Part shown: positions 24,015 through 32,749 of the stretch, one piece after another
Layout of the letters: every line of letters begins with the position of its first letter
Numbering within the stretch: the stretch's first letter is position 1
DNA from: an uncultured Armatimonadota bacterium
GTDB lineage: Bacteria > Armatimonadota > Fimbriimonadia > Fimbriimonadales > Fimbriimonadaceae
Direction: 5' to 3'
Assembly: GCA_903833215.1 (NCBI GenBank)
Contig: CAILEM010000087.1
Location: 1-41,600 of the forward strand
Length of the DNA stretch: 41,600 nucleotides
Notes under the pieces: generated by a model
Seen by the model: the letters and a program-made list of their open reading frames with translations, nothing else
Told to the model about the DNA's origin: nothing
Databases searched by the model: none
Translations under genes and position numbers: made by a program

Positions 24015-24896
24015 CTATTTAAGGCCGCTGGTTGCGATGCCTTGGATGAACACTTTCTGCGCCAAGAAGAAGACGATCATCACGGGAAGGATGACGAGGA
24101 ACGAAGCGGCCATCAAAAGGTTAAACGGTGTTCCCCCGTGTTGACTCTGGTACGCCTGCAATCCCAATGACAGCGTAAAGGTGTTCTGATCCACCAGATA
24201 GATGAGTGGCCCGAGGAAATCATTCCACGAACCCATGAAAGTGAAAAGCGCGATCACCATCAGCGCCGGTCTTGAGAGAGGAACGATGATGTCGGTAAAA
24301 ATTCGAAATTCGCTGCAGCCGTCGATCTTGGCCGCCTCGCTCAACTCCATCGGGATCGTCTTGTAGAACTGCCGAAGGAGAAAGATTGAGAAGGCGCTGG
24401 CGAAGAAAGCCGGAACCCAAAGCGGTTTGAACGTTCCCACCCAGCCGAGCCATTTGAACAGCGCAAAGGTCGGAACCATCACGACGGGGAACGGAATCAT
24501 CATCGTCGCGAGGGTGACTCCAAAGAACAGATCACGTCCTGGCCACTTCAGACGGGCGAAGGAATACGCCACAACCGAGTTCGACAGCACGGCGCCACCC
24601 ACCGACAAGATCGTTACGATGATCGTGTTTCGGGCATACACCAACAGCGGGATGTACCCGAGTTCCTTACTATTGAACGAGATCGCATCCGGGTAGTTGC
24701 TCCAGAGTAGATGGGAGGGAATCCAACGCGGCGGGTTCGTCAGGGTTTCTCCAATCGGCTTTAGCGACGTGGAAAGCATCCAAAGCAGGGGGATGACGAA
24801 CAGCACCGACAGCGAGACCAATGCGATGTGAGCAAGGATCTTCGTGAACTGCTTATCCCGCCGGTGGGACCTTGATGTTTTGGCGACTTGGCTCAT
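24015..24896 (-). CDS. Carbohydrate ABC transporter permease, MalG type
   Basis: This 293-aa inner-membrane protein has six predicted segments and the CUT1-family EAA loop ELSEAAKIDGCSEFRIFTDI followed by IVPLSRPAL, which docks with the ATPase. The C-terminal KVFIQGIATSGLK is typical of MalG-like subunits. It pairs with the MalF-type permease encoded six bases upstream. No cognate ATPase gene is present in the operon, so a shared MsmK/UgpC-like ATPase encoded elsewhere is likely. Confidence 0.94.
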   Translation of the reverse strand: MSQVAKTSRSHRRDKQFTKILAHIALVSLSVLFVIPLLWMLSTSLKPIGETLTNPPRWIPSHLLWSNYPDAISFNSKELGYIPLLVYARNTIIVTILSVGGAVLSNSVVAYSFARLKWPGRDLFFGVTLATMMIPFPVVMVPTFALFKWLGWVGTFKPLWVPAFFASAFSIFLLRQFYKTIPMELSEAAKIDGCSEFRIFTDIIVPLSRPALMVIALFTFMGSWNDFLGPLIYLVDQNTFTLSLGLQAYQSQHGGTPFNLLMAASFLVILPVMIVFFLAQKVFIQGIATSGLK

Positions 24897-24902
24897 GGGT
24901 TA

Positions 24903-25778
24903 TCAGTTGCTTTCGTAGTGAACGTGCTTCTCCGAAAGCTTCAATGCAATCAAGGTCAGGGAAAGCGTGATCAAGAACAACACCCAACCCATCGCGCTGG
25001 CATATCCCATGCGCTGGTACTGGAAGGCGTTATCGTAGAGATAGCTAGTGTAGAAGTAAGCCGACCGCGCAGGCGCGCCACCGGGGAACATCACGTACGG
25101 AACCGCGAAGACTTGGAGCGACCCGATGATGCTCATAACGACGTTGAACAGGATGACCGGCGAGATCATTGGAAGAGTCACGTGGATCGTCTTCGCGAAC
25201 GATTTCGCTCCATCTAGCTCTGCCGCTTCATAAAGCGATACCGGCACATCTTGAAGTCCAGCAAGGTAGATCACCATCGCCTGTCCGCATCCCCACATTG
25301 AGATCAGAATCAGTGTCCATTTGGACCACGTGGGGTCAGTGAGCCAGCCGGGAGGTGTGACTCCCACCTTCAAAAATGCTTGTTTGAAAAGCCCGTAGTC
25401 TCCGTTGAATACCCACAGGAACAACGTGCCCAGGGCGACCATGGGTACGAGGGTCGGCAAAAAGAACAACGTCCGATAGATCGACATCCCCTTGACCTTT
25501 GTGTTGAGCAAAAGGGCAAGAAGGATGGCGCAGACGGTCGTGAGAGGTACAGCTCCTACAACATACAAGAGTGTGTTCGAAAGGCTCTTGTAGAAGACCT
25601 CGTCGTGGAAGAGCTCTACGTAGTTCTGAACTCCGATACCTTTCGGTGGACGCAGGATCGAGAAGTTGGTGAAGCTCGAAATTAATGACGCAATCAGCGG
25701 ATACGTCATGAAGATCAGGAAGCCAAGAATCCATGGCAACGCAAACAGAATGCCGATACGGGCGTCTCGTCGAATCAT
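24903..25778 (-). CDS. Carbohydrate ABC transporter permease, MalF/UgpA type
   Basis: This 291-aa membrane protein has the EAA loop SLYEAAELDGAKSFAKTIHV followed by TLPMISPVI. The N-terminus IRRDARIGILFALPWILGFL is the usual first segment. The ATG at 25776-25778 was chosen because it overlaps the stop of the solute-binding protein gene (ATGA); an upstream in-frame start would intrude 36 bases into that gene. With the MalG-type permease it forms the channel for an oligosaccharide captured by the upstream binding protein. Confidence 0.93.
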   Translation of the reverse strand: MIRRDARIGILFALPWILGFLIFMTYPLIASLISSFTNFSILRPPKGIGVQNYVELFHDEVFYKSLSNTLLYVVGAVPLTTVCAILLALLLNTKVKGMSIYRTLFFLPTLVPMVALGTLFLWVFNGDYGLFKQAFLKVGVTPPGWLTDPTWSKWTLILISMWGCGQAMVIYLAGLQDVPVSLYEAAELDGAKSFAKTIHVTLPMISPVILFNVVMSIIGSLQVFAVPYVMFPGGAPARSAYFYTSYLYDNAFQYQRMGYASAMGWVLFLITLSLTLIALKLSEKHVHYESN

Positions 25779-27094
25779 TTGTCTAGCACCTGGGAGCGAT
25801 AGGTGTCCCAAAGCGATGTCACCCGCTTCTGGGCATCGTGGAGCGCAACTTCGGGAGTTTTCCCTTGGGTCGAGACTTCTTGGAACGCGACGTCCATCTC
25901 CGTCCGAAGCTGATTGAGAATCCCTATTTGGGGAGCGGTGAAGGCTTTAGGAGAGCGGGCCAGTTGGTCAAACAGGCGGATGTACTTGTTGTTGTTCGTT
26001 GCGAAGAACTCCTCGCTGACTTTAGCAAGTGGGGAGTTCTTGCCGTGGCCTTTACACAAGCCTTCCATCACGTCTTGCCGTTGGACAAATCGCATGAATT
26101 CAAACGCTTCTTTCACATGCTTTGCACCGCGAGGAATCGTGAGCACATCTTGAGAAAGACACGCGTGACCTTCAAGGTCTTTGCGGTCCTCGGGGTAGGG
26201 GAATGGAACCGCAAACCACTTCGTATCAGGTCGGAATACTCGTACGTAGCTTCCTTTCCAGACCCCGTTAATCTCTGTGGCGACTTTGCCCGTCATAAAT
26301 GGATCTTGGGGTGAAGCAAACGTACCGAATCCGCTTTGAAAGCTCTGGACTTCTTTGGCACCGAAGCGAGTTGCGTAGCTGGCAATCCAATTGAACGCAC
26401 GAATATTCTCTGTGGAGTCGATCGTCAAATTCTCACCATCAAACAACTTCCCGCCGAAGTACATTCCCCAAGCGTAGTTCCACCAACCCGGATTGGACGG
26501 AAGGAATCCAGCCATTTCTAGATCACCGTTTGATGATTTTTTCGAAATCCGGTCGACCAGTTTGTCCAAACCTTCAATGGTTTTCGGAAATGTCTCGGGA
26601 GTCGCGACATCGGCAGGAACGAGGTCCGGGCGAACGTGGAGGGCGATGGATGCTGGCGTGCTAGGCAGTGCCCAAAGGTGCCCCCGATAGCTAAGTGCGT
26701 CGTAGTAACCTTTGATGTAGTAATCCGGTCCCAAGCCGTTGGAGTTGGCCATCTCCGTCAGGTCGGTGAGCGCCTTGGCATCGGAAAACTGAGCGACCTG
26801 CTCTTGCCAAATGCCCGCGATGTCGGGTGGATTCCCACCTGCTGTCGCCAACATCGTTTTGGTGTCAACGCCCGAAATGCTGAGGTACTGGACGAAGATC
26901 TTGTCTTGTGACTTGTTGAACGCATCAACGACCTTTCGCATTTCCTTGGCTTCGTCACCGGTCCATTTTTCCCAATAGACAACGGTGGTGCGTCCAGGCT
27001 GACCTTGGCGAGAGACAACCAAATCACCGCCATAGGCAGCGACGGCCATCACTCCGGCGGCAATGCTGAGGCCAACTACTTCTCGTACTGTCAT
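25775..27094 (-). CDS. Extracellular solute-binding protein, family 1 (sugar ABC importer)
   Basis: This 439-aa binding protein has a hydrophobic N-terminal segment (residues about 5-22) but no lipobox Cys, so it is either cleaved or membrane-anchored. The mature part starts VVYWEKWTGDEAKEMRKVVD and continues ISGVDTKTMLATAGGNPPDI, a typical family 1 opening. Hinge and lid regions such as KVATEINGVWKGSYVRVF follow. It lies 77 bp downstream of the GH53 gene and overlaps the first permease gene. With GH53 and GH5 upstream, galacto- or gluco-oligosaccharides are the most likely ligands; this is an inference from context. Confidence 0.93.
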   Translation of the reverse strand: MTVREVVGLSIAAGVMAVAAYGGDLVVSRQGQPGRTTVVYWEKWTGDEAKEMRKVVDAFNKSQDKIFVQYLSISGVDTKTMLATAGGNPPDIAGIWQEQVAQFSDAKALTDLTEMANSNGLGPDYYIKGYYDALSYRGHLWALPSTPASIALHVRPDLVPADVATPETFPKTIEGLDKLVDRISKKSSNGDLEMAGFLPSNPGWWNYAWGMYFGGKLFDGENLTIDSTENIRAFNWIASYATRFGAKEVQSFQSGFGTFASPQDPFMTGKVATEINGVWKGSYVRVFRPDTKWFAVPFPYPEDRKDLEGHACLSQDVLTIPRGAKHVKEAFEFMRFVQRQDVMEGLCKGHGKNSPLAKVSEEFFATNNNKYIRLFDQLARSPKAFTAPQIGILNQLRTEMDVAFQEVSTQGKTPEVALHDAQKRVTSLWDTYRSQVLDK

Positions 27095-27171
27095 TTGCTA
27101 CTCTGATCGAATGCCTCAAGCCAAATCGAGGCTTTGCGTTGGGCTACGCAGATGAATTTACCGCGCATCCA

Positions 27172-28303
27172 CTACTTATGGCTTGATCCTCCGAGAGTGT
27201 CGAAGGATGGGAGTGCCTCCCCATCATAGTTGAATAAGGCAACGTTGTCGTAGGTCGTCGCTCGCTTACCCGGTGAAATCCAAGTTGGCGCCCAATAGAG
27301 CAGACCTTTGCCTTTCCCGCCAGGAACGTGCTGAATGACGTCGATGACCTTTGCGAGGAACTGAGCTTGACCTTCAGGGGTGGCCGGAAACCCGGCAAGC
27401 AGACCCTTCGGATCGCCTATAACGTGCCCCATCGATCGCGTTCGTTGGTCGATAACCCACGGGTAACCGGTTTCGACGATATAGACGTCTTTGCCGTATC
27501 GCTTGGCCAGATCGTTCAGGTTCTGCTGCATCTGGTCGATCGTGCCGTGCCAGTTGGGATAGTAAGAGAGCCCGATCGTGTCGAACTTAAGACCCCCTTT
27601 GAGGGCGTTGTCGAACCACCAACGTGCCGCCTTGTTATCGCCTCCGCGATCCAAGTGGATCATCGTAACGATGTGGTTTTGTCCCTCAGCGTCATGAACA
27701 GCTCGAAATCCAGCATCGAGCAACTTGATGAGCGGATCCCATTTGGCGGGATCATTTCCGGTCACCCGACCATCGGGCCACAACATGCCCCCGATAATTT
27801 CGTTACCGACCTGGACCATGTATGGCGGCGTTCCCTGCTCCACCATAGCGGCGACGACGTCTTTGGTGTAGTCGTAAACGGCAGTTTGAAGTTTGTCGAA
27901 TGGCAGGTCTTTCCATGCTGCCGGTTTTGTTTGTTTGGCCGGGTCTGCCCACCAATCGGAGTAGTGGAAGTCGAGACTGATCTTCAGTCCCTGTTGCGCG
28001 GCTCGGATGGCGAGTGCGAGTGCGTGCTGCTTATCGCACCATGCACCGCGTGGATTGTTCCAAACGCGAAACCGAACGAAGTTCCAGCCCGCCTGTCGCA
28101 TCATCACGAACGGATCCGTCTGCTTGCCGTGATAGAAATAGTGCCCACCCGTGCTTGCCGTGATAGAAATAGTGCCCACCCGCGGCTTCGACTTCGGGAA
28201 TCTCAGAGACATCTCCGCCTCGGAGAAATGGCGAAGACGTCTGGCCCATGGCAGCTGCGCTTAAGCCCACCAGCAGAAATAGGAGCGTTCTCTTGAGTTT
28301 CAT
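27172..28303 (-). pseudogene. GH53 arabinogalactan endo-beta-1,4-galactanase, frameshifted by a 31-bp duplication
   Basis: The intact gene would encode a ~366-aa secreted galactanase. It starts at ATG 28301-28303, preceded by GGAGGA, with signal peptide MKLKRTLLFLLVGLSAAAMG and then FLRGGDVSEIPEVEAAGGHY, the classic GH53 first strand. An exact 31-bp tandem duplication at 28121-28182 shifts the frame after HYFYHGK. The rest continues in another frame from QTDPFVMMRQAGWNFVRFRV. Both catalytic glutamates survive downstream: MVQVGNEIIGGMLWPDG (acid/base) and VYIVETGYPWV (nucleophile). As written, no secreted full-length enzyme can be made. The cause may be a real mutation, slipped-strand switching or an assembly error. 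Confidence 0.85.
28121..28182. repeat. Perfect 31-bp tandem duplication inside GH53
   Basis: Positions 28121-28151 and 28152-28182 are identical. The unit begins TGCTTGCCGTGATAGAAATA and ends GTGCCCACCCG. Since 31 is not a multiple of three, it causes the GH53 frameshift. Removing one copy restores a continuous reading frame across conserved family residues. Confidence 0.97.
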
Positions 28304-28350
28304 CTGTAGATGGATCCTCCGTTGGATCTTCATGGGAAAAGCGTATCGTT

Positions 28351-29331
28351 CTAGGGTTTGATCAATTCGAGCAATTCACGGTCGACTTCGTAGCCATCGA
28401 TCATTTCAATCACAGCGCCGTCGCGTCCGTGGCCGATAATCCCGAACGGACCCCCGAAATTCCACAGGCCCCATCCCCAACCATACTCCCGCCAGAGTGA
28501 GATGAGGTCACCAAGCCAACGCAGGGCCACATCATTCGGTGTGCGGTTATAGCAGCCGAACTCACCGATGTGGACGGTGCGCCCCTGGGCCGCGATTTCT
28601 CGCCAGGGTGCGTAGTATTCGTGCAAAGTCTCGCGGTTCCAATATCTACCCCACCAGTCGCCGCCCGGGTACTCCGCTTGATGGCCCTTCCAGCCGCTGT
28701 ACCAGCTTGCGCCCAAATGGCTTACCGGCATCGGTTGGTAGCCTCTGGTGGAGTGGATCAAGTCAAGGTCGGCAAGCTCAGGCATCGCGACATTTCCACC
28801 TTCAAGGCCATCGATGACGATGACGCGGTGGGGGTCGATATGGCGAATCGCTTTCACGATTCGGCGAATGAGCGCTTCATGAATTTCGCGCGTCATGCCG
28901 TATTGGCCGATGTCGGGAGGCTCGTTGATGAGGTCGAAGCTCAGCACCTCGGAGGACACACCCCGATACCGCTTGGCGAACGTTTCCCACTGGAACACGA
29001 GCCCGTCCTGGGCTTCCACATCCAGCCACAGGTTGTGCTTTTCGATGTCGGGCCGATTGATGCAGTAACCGGGGACCCGGTGCATGTTCAAGCTGAAATG
29101 GATATTCCGCTGCTTACAGGCATCAATGTAGCCATCGATGTGAGGAAAGGCGGATTCCACAGGATGAAGGTAGTCGAAATCCCTGCACCAGAAGCGGTAG
29201 TCGCAGGCTAATCGAGCGAAATTGAAGCCATGTTTGGCCAGAAAATCAAGAGCTTTGAGGTCCACCGGCGCCGGGTCTCTCCCCTCTTGCCATCCTGCCA
29301 TCCACTGAAAGTTGAATCCAGTCCAAGCCAT
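28351..29331 (-). CDS. Glycoside hydrolase family 5 (cellulase/mannanase-like)
   Basis: This 326-aa TIM-barrel glycosidase has no signal peptide, so it should act in the cytoplasm on imported oligosaccharides. The GH5 catalytic pair is visible: E137 in FDLINEPPDIG (acid/base) and E257 in TVHIGEFGCYN (nucleophile). Other family features are the N-terminal GFNFARLACDYRFW, HRVPGY near 84-89, and WGWGLWNFGGPFG near the last strand. It is the first gene of the long minus-strand run, 47 bp before the GH53 start. The exact bond cut cannot be told. Confidence 0.92.
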   Translation of the reverse strand: MAWTGFNFQWMAGWQEGRDPAPVDLKALDFLAKHGFNFARLACDYRFWCRDFDYLHPVESAFPHIDGYIDACKQRNIHFSLNMHRVPGYCINRPDIEKHNLWLDVEAQDGLVFQWETFAKRYRGVSSEVLSFDLINEPPDIGQYGMTREIHEALIRRIVKAIRHIDPHRVIVIDGLEGGNVAMPELADLDLIHSTRGYQPMPVSHLGASWYSGWKGHQAEYPGGDWWGRYWNRETLHEYYAPWREIAAQGRTVHIGEFGCYNRTPNDVALRWLGDLISLWREYGWGWGLWNFGGPFGIIGHGRDGAVIEMIDGYEVDRELLELIKP

Positions 29332-29462
29332 GAAACGATATTAGCCTCATTTGGTGGGGGCGAGACGTGTTACGCCCATTAGCGGGCGCTTTGGGTGACC
29401 AAATTTGGGGTCACCAAATGCGGCCAAGAGCAGCCCATCCCATGCGCCAAAGGCGATGATCT

Positions 29463-29506
29463 CCAAAAAGCGAAGGCATGCCCCGCCGACGGGGCTTGCC
29501 TGGTAT
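29463..29506 (+). repeat. 44-bp hairpin repeat, left copy of an inverted pair
   Basis: This repeat contains AGGCATGCCCCG, CCGA and CGGGGCTTGCCT, a stable hairpin. It matches the reverse complement of 30149-30192 at 39 of 44 positions. Confidence 0.8.
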
Positions 29507-30148
29507 TTGGGAAGAGTACGCGCCCTATGCCGAAGGTATAGCGTCACCGGCCCTTCGAAAACCTTCGCTTGCTCAACACGAATTGGCGGTTCAGGTTCCT
29601 TCTCCTTTGCCGAAAAGGGGAAGGGCAGGATGGGGAATCTGCCATAAACGGCGACGACGGAGTCGGCGCGATCCTCGTCGCATTCGGCCTTTGAACAATG
29701 CCTGAACTCATGGTGCAAATTTCCATTGAGCGATTCTCAATGGATTCGATAAGCGCCGATATCTCACGAGAATCCAATCGAGGAAATCAGGAGCGGTCCC
29801 ACTAGCGGGATGGATTTGGGACTTGTTAGCCAAATTGAATGGTGGGTAACGGCATCAAAGACGGTCAGAGTTTGTGAGTTCCGGAAACAACGGAGCCAAA
29901 GGCGCATCGATGGCATAACCCTCTCCTGTCCTCTACCCTTTTGAAAAAGGGCGAGGAACCCGCCTTACGATTTTCAGTGTTTGTCCACTCAGCCTCTAGC
30001 ACGGGTTATCCAGCCAGCATAGGGGAAATGAGGTCCCGTGCCCTTAGATTTTTGGTTATATGGGAGGGCAAAAAAGGTCACAAACGCGGGATGACGACCG
30101 ACGTCTCCGGACGCATCCCCTTCAGGGAAGGAACCCTCGCCAACCTAT

Positions 30149-30192
30149 TTACCAGGCAAGCCTCGTCGACGAGGCATGCCTTCGCTTCTTGG
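30149..30192 (-). repeat. 44-bp hairpin repeat, right copy of an inverted pair
   Basis: This is the inverted partner of 29463-29506. Read in the same direction, its stem is CCTCG/CGAGG in place of CCCCG/CGGGG, a compensated C-G to T-A pair change. The hairpin rather than the exact sequence therefore seems to be conserved. Confidence 0.8.
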
Positions 30193-30228
30193 ACAGGACT
30201 GGCTTTGCCAAACCGGATCAAGGCTCAG

Positions 30229-30999
30229 CTATTTGAGCGCGCTTTTGAACGAGGCGAGGGTTAATGAAACCATCACGACGAACAGGATTCCGGCGACGAG
30301 GAAGCCTTGCCAGATCGCGGGATTGCCCCAGCCGTCGAGCACCAACGCTCTCACGCCTTCGACGATGTAGGTGACCGGGTTGTAGGTCACGATCGTTCGA
30401 AACGCGGGAGGCAACAGGGCCTTCGGTGCTTGTGACGTCGTGAGATACAGGAACGGGAAGACCAACACGAACATCGACTGAACCAGTCGCGCGTTCTGGG
30501 TTCGGAGCGCGGCTATCATTCCGATACAACTCCACGCCATCGCGAAGAGGATCTGCATGCCAAACATCGCGATGACGCCGAAGAAGCCAGTATTGATCGG
30601 CACTCCGAAAATCATGAGCAGGATCAAAACGAGGCCGCCCTGAAAAACAGATTGCACCGCGACTTCGGTGAGCTTGCCAAGCACGATGGCCAGGTGGTGG
30701 ATTGGCATCACCAACAGCTTTTTGAAATACCCACACGAGATGTCTTGAACGAGTTCGATGCCAGCATTACCTGCCGAGAAGAAAATCGCGGTGAAGATGG
30801 CGACAGGGGCGATGAACTGCTTGTAGGAAACGTGAGCAGGAAATCCCTCAACTTTCGAAAAGCGGTCAAGCGACTGAGAGTTCACCACGAAGAAGAAGAT
30901 CGGGATGAACATCGACGGGATCAGCGCCATGATTGGACGCCAAATCTGCCGGATGTTCCGAATGGAGAGGTAATACCAATCCGAGAAGAAAGTGCCCAT
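30229..30999 (-). CDS. ABC-2 type transporter permease (DrrB-like)
   Basis: This 256-aa inner-membrane protein has six hydrophobic segments. It begins NIRQIWRPIMALIPSMFIPI and includes the ABC-2 motif YNPVTYIVEGVRALVLDGWG near the C-terminus. It forms the channel for the ATPase encoded immediately upstream, whose stop overlaps this ATG by one base (TAATG). The family exports drugs, lipids or polysaccharides; the substrate here is unknown. Confidence 0.93.
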   Translation of the reverse strand: MGTFFSDWYYLSIRNIRQIWRPIMALIPSMFIPIFFFVVNSQSLDRFSKVEGFPAHVSYKQFIAPVAIFTAIFFSAGNAGIELVQDISCGYFKKLLVMPIHHLAIVLGKLTEVAVQSVFQGGLVLILLMIFGVPINTGFFGVIAMFGMQILFAMAWSCIGMIAALRTQNARLVQSMFVLVFPFLYLTTSQAPKALLPPAFRTIVTYNPVTYIVEGVRALVLDGWGNPAIWQGFLVAGILFVVMVSLTLASFKSALK

Positions 31000-31796
31000 T
31001 ATCGTCTCCCTCGAACATAAGGGTCAGATGCCTTCGTGTTGACTTCTTCATCGGCCAAGCTGCTTCCGGTCGTGGACAGGAAGACCTCCTCCAAATTCTT
31101 GGCGTTGTGCTTCGCCAAGAGTTCTGGCACCGTGCCGTGGGTGACGATTTGGCCTTGGTCCATGATCGCAATTCGTTCGCAAAGCGTTTCGGCTTCCTCC
31201 ATGAAGTGGGTGGTCAAGAAGACAGTCATTCCCCTCCTATTAAGATCACGCAGATGGTTCCAAATTAGCTGCCGGGCGTGGGGATCGAGACCTTGAGTTG
31301 GTTCATCAAGAAACAAAACGCGGGGTTCATGGATCAGTGACAGCGCCAGGTCTAGACGACGTCGCATGCCGCCGGAGTAGGTCGATGCATATCGGTCAGC
31401 TACCTTCTCTAGTTCAACCAGTTTGAGCAACTTGGCGATTTGCTCCTGGATGCGTTTGGTTGGCAGGTGATACAGACGGCCATGCAACTCGAGCATCTCG
31501 CGCGCGGTTGCGGTTTCATCGAGGCCGATCTCTTGCATCGCGAAGCCAACACGCTTGTAAACCTCGGCCGGCTGATGCTCGACGTCGAATCCGTCGATCT
31601 TTATGGTGCCCGAAGTCTTCTTGACCAGGTTCACCAACATATTCATGGTGGTGGTCTTTCCGGCACCGTTTGGCCCCAGAAATCCAAAGAATTCACCCTC
31701 CTTTACATCAAAGGTGACGCCTCGGACGGCCTCAACCCCACCGGGGTAGGTCTTGGCAAGGTCTTTGACCTCGATAATCATTCCGCTATTGTGCAT
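30999..31796 (-). CDS. ABC transporter ATP-binding protein (DrrA/NatA-like)
   Basis: This 265-aa ATPase is partner of the ABC-2 permease. Walker A is GFLGPNGAGKTTTMNML, the signature is YSGGMRRRLDLALSL, Walker B is RVLFLDEPTQGLDP and the H-loop is FLTTHFMEEAE. The C-terminal tail is short. It starts three bases after the stop of the lipoprotein gene, so three genes form one minus-strand operon. ATGs at 31794-31796 and 31779-31781 are both possible starts. Confidence 0.95.
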   Translation of the reverse strand: MHNSGMIIEVKDLAKTYPGGVEAVRGVTFDVKEGEFFGFLGPNGAGKTTTMNMLVNLVKKTSGTIKIDGFDVEHQPAEVYKRVGFAMQEIGLDETATAREMLELHGRLYHLPTKRIQEQIAKLLKLVELEKVADRYASTYSGGMRRRLDLALSLIHEPRVLFLDEPTQGLDPHARQLIWNHLRDLNRRGMTVFLTTHFMEEAETLCERIAIMDQGQIVTHGTVPELLAKHNAKNLEEVFLSTTGSSLADEEVNTKASDPYVRGRR

Positions 31797-31799
31797 TGC

Positions 31800-32615
31800 C
31801 TACAGCCCGGTGAACTGCCAATTTGTGAAATGTAGCACGAGGCTGTTCGCAAAAGTGACGGTTCCAGTACCTGTGTTGTCCCACTTGAGCTTGGCGGGCA
31901 AACCCGGATCGGGCCCTGCGATGAGTCCATTTCCAGAATAATCGGCGGCAAAGTTCAGCGTGCTTGTGTAGCCATTGCTATCCGACGCGGTGACTTTCAT
32001 GGTGCCATCGGTGTGGCGAACGATGGTCGTGGTTGCGCTGTAGCCGTTTGACTCTGAGATGCTTTGGGTAAGGGTTCCGCTGGGTCGGCCGAGCAGATCG
32101 AAGGCGAGGGAGAGCTGGCAAGACAGGGTCGTACCGTTGGGGAAAGTGAGGGTGTAGTTACCGTCAAAACCGTTGGAGGTTTTCGTGACGCTGTAGTTTC
32201 CTGACAGTCCGGCGTACTTTCCGGCTGTGATGGAGATGGTCCCCGACAGAGTCTTTGTCGAGAGATTGAGCGTGTAGACGGCACTTCCTGCTGGCTGAGT
32301 TTCCGCCTGGTCTTGGTAAAAGTGTGATGTATAGGTTGTGAGCGTGATCGTCGTGTCGACCCAGAGACCGAGATTGGCGTCGTACTTGGCTCCTGAACTG
32401 GATGGGGCAAGAGCTTTGAAGGTTGTGAAGCTATTGCCGATGAGTCCGAGACTCATCGCATTCAGATTCGTTGCCACGCTCGCTTTGGTCTGCGCTGTTG
32501 GGGCAGTGCCTCCCGTAGGAGTTGACGTGGAACCACCGCCTCCGCCGCATCCCTGAATAAAGATCGCGACAACGGCGAGCAACCCTATCAAAACGTTCCT
32601 AAAGCCGATGCGCAT
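31800..32615 (-). CDS. Gly/Ser-rich lipoprotein of unknown function
   Basis: This ~271-aa protein has a signal peptide and lipobox (VVAIFIQGCGGGGGS). A Thr/Pro/Ala linker follows, then a Ser/Thr/Asn-rich beta domain with short repeating units (YSVTKTSNGFDGNYTLTFPN; SNGYSATTTIV; SNGYTSTLNFA). The ATG at 32613-32615 was chosen because it puts the basic n-region (MRIGFRN) directly before the hydrophobic core; a longer in-frame start adds ten residues. It is first in an operon with an ABC exporter, which could involve the lipoprotein in export or its regulation, but this is only context. Confidence 0.82.
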   Translation of the reverse strand: MRIGFRNVLIGLLAVVAIFIQGCGGGGGSTSTPTGGTAPTAQTKASVATNLNAMSLGLIGNSFTTFKALAPSSSGAKYDANLGLWVDTTITLTTYTSHFYQDQAETQPAGSAVYTLNLSTKTLSGTISITAGKYAGLSGNYSVTKTSNGFDGNYTLTFPNGTTLSCQLSLAFDLLGRPSGTLTQSISESNGYSATTTIVRHTDGTMKVTASDSNGYTSTLNFAADYSGNGLIAGPDPGLPAKLKWDNTGTGTVTFANSLVLHFTNWQFTGL

Positions 32616-32749
32616 GGTCTTACCTACTCCTGACTGACAAAGCATTATACGAACATGTTTGAACGATTGGCGCGAAGGATAGCGTTTGAGCTTGGGATAA
32701 GGTTGGTACGATTACCAGTAGGTTCTACCGAGCCTGAGGTAAGTGTTCG

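Larger units (their letters stand above)
29332..30228. other. 897-bp gene-free stretch full of hairpins and repeats
   Basis: No convincing gene lies here. From left to right I see a CGCCC-ATTAGC-GGGCG hairpin near 29372, a GGTGACC/GGTCACC hairpin near 29395, a 44-bp hairpin repeat at 29463-29506, a short CTTTGCCGAAAAG-type repeat near 29600, an aggaacc-type repeat near 29927-29960, another near 30120, and the inverted partner of the 44-bp repeat at 30149-30192. It separates two minus-strand operons and may carry the promoter of the GH5 operon at its left end, but I cannot place it. Confidence 0.6.

Noticed and set aside
27328-28296. 322-aa plus-strand frame
   Set aside because: It is antisense to GH53, and its length comes from the codon bias of the real gene.
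28031-28333. Separate 100-aa secreted protein overlapping GH53
   Set aside because: It is the frameshifted 5' end of GH53; after the duplication its sequence is out of frame and meaningless.
29347-29718. 123-aa minus-strand frame upstream of GH5
   Set aside because: It is made of hairpin-repeat DNA, with no ribosome binding site and no recognisable domain.
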